Below are positions 6,121 to 7,683 of a DNA stretch of 7,683 bases, one piece after another. Below the pieces are notes generated by a model. That model made no database searches. It was not told the DNA's origin and saw only the letters and a program-made list of their open reading frames with translations. This DNA is from Ruminococcaceae bacterium UBA1772 (GTDB lineage Bacteria; Bacillota; Clostridia; Oscillospirales; Acutalibacteraceae): positions 532 through 8,214 of the forward strand of contig DCGS01000048.1 of NCBI GenBank assembly GCA_002314645.1, written 5' to 3'. The position numbers were made by a program, and so were the translations under genes. The stretch's first letter is position 1, and every line of letters starts with the position of its first letter.

Positions 6121-6171
6121 ATCAATATTTTAACACCTTTTTCATATCATTAAAAGAATGAGGTGTATGTT
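6121..6171. promoter_or_regulatory. Short divergent intergenic region between two metalloprotein genes
   Basis: These 51 bases must hold signals for both directions. On the minus strand TAAAAT (6132-6127) is a possible -10 for the ygjP-like gene with a poor -35 TTTTAA (6155-6150). On the plus strand TATCAT (6145-6150) is a possible -10 for the M50 gene. No clear -35 is visible for either, so both promoters may be weak or regulated. Positions 6160-6165 (GAGGTG) are the probable ribosome binding site of the M50 gene. Confidence 0.35.
6160..6165 (+). promoter_or_regulatory. Ribosome binding site favouring a TTG start at 6172
   Basis: GAGGTG is followed 6 bases later by an in-frame TTG (6172). 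An alternative GTG start at 6163 would lie inside this site and has only an A-rich stretch before it. I therefore prefer TTG 6172, giving a protein that begins MEIKIKS. Confidence 0.5.
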
Positions 6172-6759
6172 TTGGAAATAAAAATCAAATCCACAACCAT
6201 TAAGGTTTCCTTTTGGTTTTCCCTTGCAATAACGGTACTTCTCCTACTAGATAAAAATGGCACACTATCCCTTGCATTTCTAAGTGCCTTGCTACATGAA
6301 GCAGGACACATTGTAGCAATCATTCTACAAAAGAACATACCAGAAACAATAGAATTCACGCCCTTTGGACTTAGAATGAAATACATAAAAAAGGAACTCT
6401 CATATAGAAAAGAAATACAAGCGGCCATTTCTGGACCGCTTGTAAATCTAATACTTTTCTTTATTTTTGATAATGAAGTTTTTAAAGATATAAATCTTGC
6501 CCTTGCCATATTCAACCTACTACCAGTAGGTGAACTAGACGGTGGCAGAATATGCTATTCGTTAATTGCCAAAATTAAGAATCCAGCCGCTGCCAAAAAG
6601 GTTCAAAGAACACTTGGCACTCTATTCCTATGCCTTGCATTCTTCATACTTTTTGCGGAAGCTTTCTTTGGCATTTTTAACTACTCATACTTCCTTTTTG
6701 TTGTCTACTTGGGGTACCTTGAGTTTTTTAACAATGGGCTGCTTTGGAACAGGAATTAA
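6172..6759 (+). CDS. M50 family intramembrane zinc metalloprotease, SpoIVFB-like
   Basis: The product is a site-2-protease type enzyme that cuts substrates within or near the membrane. Counting from the TTG start (195 residues), the zinc motif HEAGH is at 42-46 at the end of a hydrophobic helix. It is followed by the family segments SGPLVNLILF (about 87-96) and NLLPVGELDGGR (115-126), whose Asp is the third ligand. About five or six hydrophobic segments are present, including a pair near the C terminus (about 147-185). Length and motifs resemble B. subtilis SpoIVFB, which processes pro-sigma K, but the C-terminal CBS domain is missing and no spoIVFA-like partner is visible. A sporulation role is therefore not supported by context. 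It is transcribed away from the ygjP-like gene, and its last 75 bases overlap the convergent kinase gene. Codon use differs from its neighbours: 12 of about 33 Leu codons are CTA and all Gln are CAA, while GGG, CTG and AGG occur only in the overlap. A GTG start at 6163 would add three residues. Confidence 0.88.
   Translation: MEIKIKSTTIKVSFWFSLAITVLLLLDKNGTLSLAFLSALLHEAGHIVAIILQKNIPETIEFTPFGLRMKYIKKELSYRKEIQAAISGPLVNLILFFIFDNEVFKDINLALAIFNLLPVGELDGGRICYSLIAKIKNPAAAKKVQRTLGTLFLCLAFFILFAEAFFGIFNYSYFLFVVYLGYLEFFNNGLLWNRN
6416..6444. other. Intragenic stem-loop in the M50 protease gene
   Basis: TACAAGCGG (6416-6424) pairs perfectly with CCGCTTGTA (6436-6444). The stem extends by CC/GG across a single bulged A (6435) and closes a 6-base loop. 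A T-rich but interrupted stretch follows only in the minus direction (TTTCTTTT), so it could be a weak antisense terminator. It encodes part of the conserved AISGPLV segment. Confidence 0.4.
6685..6759. other. 75-base tail-to-tail overlap of the kinase and M50 genes
   Basis: The convergent genes share 25 codons, and the codon boundaries coincide, so each codon in one gene is the exact reverse complement of a codon in the other. No strong terminator is present. The only nearby hairpin is CTGCTTT/AAAGCAG (6739-6745 with 6766-6772), with an inner AAC/GTT pairing and no T run on either side. Confidence 0.85.
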
Positions 6760-7683
6760 AAGGTTAAAGCAGGTTCCCCTGTCGTCTGAATACTCAAGAC
6801 TGAGCTTTCCCTTGTGTGCCTCTAAAATGTTGCTTGCAATTGAAAGGCCAAGGCCATATCCGCCCTTGTCACGAGCTCTTGATTCTTCTGCTCTGAAGAA
6901 TCGTTCAAAAATATGCTTCTGCTTGTCCACAGGTATTGGATTACCCGTATTAAATACAGAAATCTTTATGTACTTGGATGTATTTTCAAGAGCCAACATA
7001 ATGGCGCCACCAGCATTTACATACTTAATGGCGTTATCAAGCAGGATGATTATTGCCTGCTTCATTTTAGCTTCATCCACCATAGAGTGAATGTCTGGTG
7101 CAATTGCAGTTGAAAGGTTTACACCTCTTTCAAAAGCAACAGCTTCAAAGGTCAAAGCACACTCTTCACAGAGACTACTTAAATTAACGTCCATGGTATT
7201 AAGGCTTTGCTCTACGGCTGCATCGCTCTTGGCAAGGAACAACATGTCGTTTACGAGTTCTGTCATTCTTTTTGCCTCGGACTTTGTGTTCTCAATCCAC
7301 TTCTTCTGCTCCTCAACCGTGGCATCTGGATTTGAGGAAATAATATCCATATTTGCCAAAATAACAGTGAGTGGAGTTTTAAGCTCGTGTGATGCATCCG
7401 CTACAAATCTATTTTGATTTTTCCAGGATTTTTCAACTGGAGCAATTGACTTGTATGCCATATAGTCACTTATAAGGAACATAATTGCCAGTATGAAAAG
7501 AGCACAGAAAAGATATGCTCTAAGAAGGAATGCAAGTGTTGCATTTTCAGCGGTAATATCTGCAATGGCTATAGTCTGTCCGCCGTCAGGGTTTTGTACC
7601 TTTAAGAAGCGGACGCCCATTCCAGAAATAACGCCATCTGACTTGGTACTTACAGCGGCAGTTTTTATTGCCTTTTCAACACG
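6685..7683 (-). CDS. Sensor histidine kinase, C-terminal part (N-terminus outside window)
   Basis: This is the membrane-bound kinase of a two-component system; 332 residues are visible and the frame stays open to the window edge, so the ATG at 7620 need not be the start. Numbering from the edge, the end of an extracytoplasmic sensor region (1-48) leads to a membrane helix at about 50-71. A short linker follows with no recognisable HAMP domain, then the H-box RFVADASHELKTPL with phospho-acceptor His99. The ATPase domain has the N-box LLDNAIKY (Asn217), a G1 box reading NTGNP where DxGxG is usual, the F-box HIFERFFRAEESR, and the G2 box GGYGLGL (274-280). The fold ends near CFNLLIPV, and a basic tail of about 20 residues (KQPIVKKLKVPQVDNKKEV) follows. 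This HAMP-less VanS-like arrangement is common in Clostridia. The partner response regulator would be expected upstream, beyond 7683. The 3' end overlaps the M50 gene by 75 bases. The signal sensed is unknown. Confidence 0.93.
   Translation of the reverse strand, partial: RVEKAIKTAAVSTKSDGVISGMGVRFLKVQNPDGGQTIAIADITAENATLAFLLRAYLFCALFILAIMFLISDYMAYKSIAPVEKSWKNQNRFVADASHELKTPLTVILANMDIISSNPDATVEEQKKWIENTKSEAKRMTELVNDMLFLAKSDAAVEQSLNTMDVNLSSLCEECALTFEAVAFERGVNLSTAIAPDIHSMVDEAKMKQAIIILLDNAIKYVNAGGAIMLALENTSKYIKISVFNTGNPIPVDKQKHIFERFFRAEESRARDKGGYGLGLSIASNILEAHKGKLSLEYSDDRGTCFNLLIPVPKQPIVKKLKVPQVDNKKEV

Noticed and set aside
6172..6759. Assigning the M50 gene as spoIVFB with a sporulation role
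   Set aside because: The catalytic motifs fit, but the CBS domain and a SpoIVFA partner are absent from the window, so the specific role is unsupported.
6739..6772. CTGCTTT/AAAGCAG hairpin at the M50/kinase overlap as a terminator
   Set aside because: The loop is large, the inner pairing is interrupted, and no T run follows in either direction, so I do not call it a terminator.
1..7683. Defence system, CRISPR, prophage or transposon content
   Set aside because: No repeat-spacer pattern, integrase, transposase, nuclease or toxin-antitoxin signature was found in either strand; the gene set is housekeeping and envelope-related.

Overview
The window looks like a low-to-moderate-GC Bacillota (Clostridia-type) chromosome, probably gut-associated. 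The evidence is a tpiA-gpmI glycolytic pair, a Gram-positive style RlmA rRNA methyltransferase, a SpoIVFB-like M50 protease, a HAMP-less VanS-like histidine kinase, strong purine-rich ribosome binding sites and compact A/T-rich spacers. It is densely coding: the longest gap between genes is 53 bases (4422-4474). I see no tRNA, rRNA, CRISPR array, insertion sequence or phage gene.

Layout. (1) 1-1788, plus strand: the 3' end of tpiA, then gpmI, consecutive glycolytic genes. (2) 1778-3426, plus strand: an rlmA-like gene that starts at TTG inside the end of gpmI, then a zinc-ribbon membrane protein with a Trp/Asp/Ser tail. This run ends at a strong bidirectional terminator (3433-3462). (3) 3471-6120, minus strand: a YgjP-like metalloprotein gene, galM (4-base overlap) and an alpha/beta hydrolase with its own good promoter. 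(4) 6172-6759, plus strand: a small M50 intramembrane protease, divergent from the ygjP-like gene across about 51 bases. (5) 6685-7683, minus strand: the C-terminal part of a sensor histidine kinase whose 3' end overlaps the protease gene by 75 bases, tail to tail.

The most important observation is a sharp change of codon style inside gpmI, between about 1255 and 1293. Before it, Pro is 13 CCC, 3 CCT, 0 CCA and Glu is 19 GAG, 4 GAA. After it, Pro is 8 CCA, 2 CCT, 0 CCC and Glu is 11 GAA, 2 GAG. The reading frame stays open and the catalytic residues are intact. The switch lies in a strongly conserved protein segment, as expected either for homologous recombination between two lineages or for a chimeric metagenome assembly. 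tpiA and the first two thirds of gpmI may therefore not come from the same genome as the rest, and any reading of the neighbourhood across that point should be held loosely.

Other points: a perfect terminator-shaped hairpin is encoded within the zinc-ribbon linker of RlmA; a 60-residue tail made almost only of Asp, Ser, Trp, Tyr and Gly contains a repeat whose two copies differ only synonymously; and the M50 and kinase genes share 3' ends in codon-for-codon antisense register. I did not find a convincing new multi-gene system. Most of the genes are recognisable housekeeping or cell-envelope functions.
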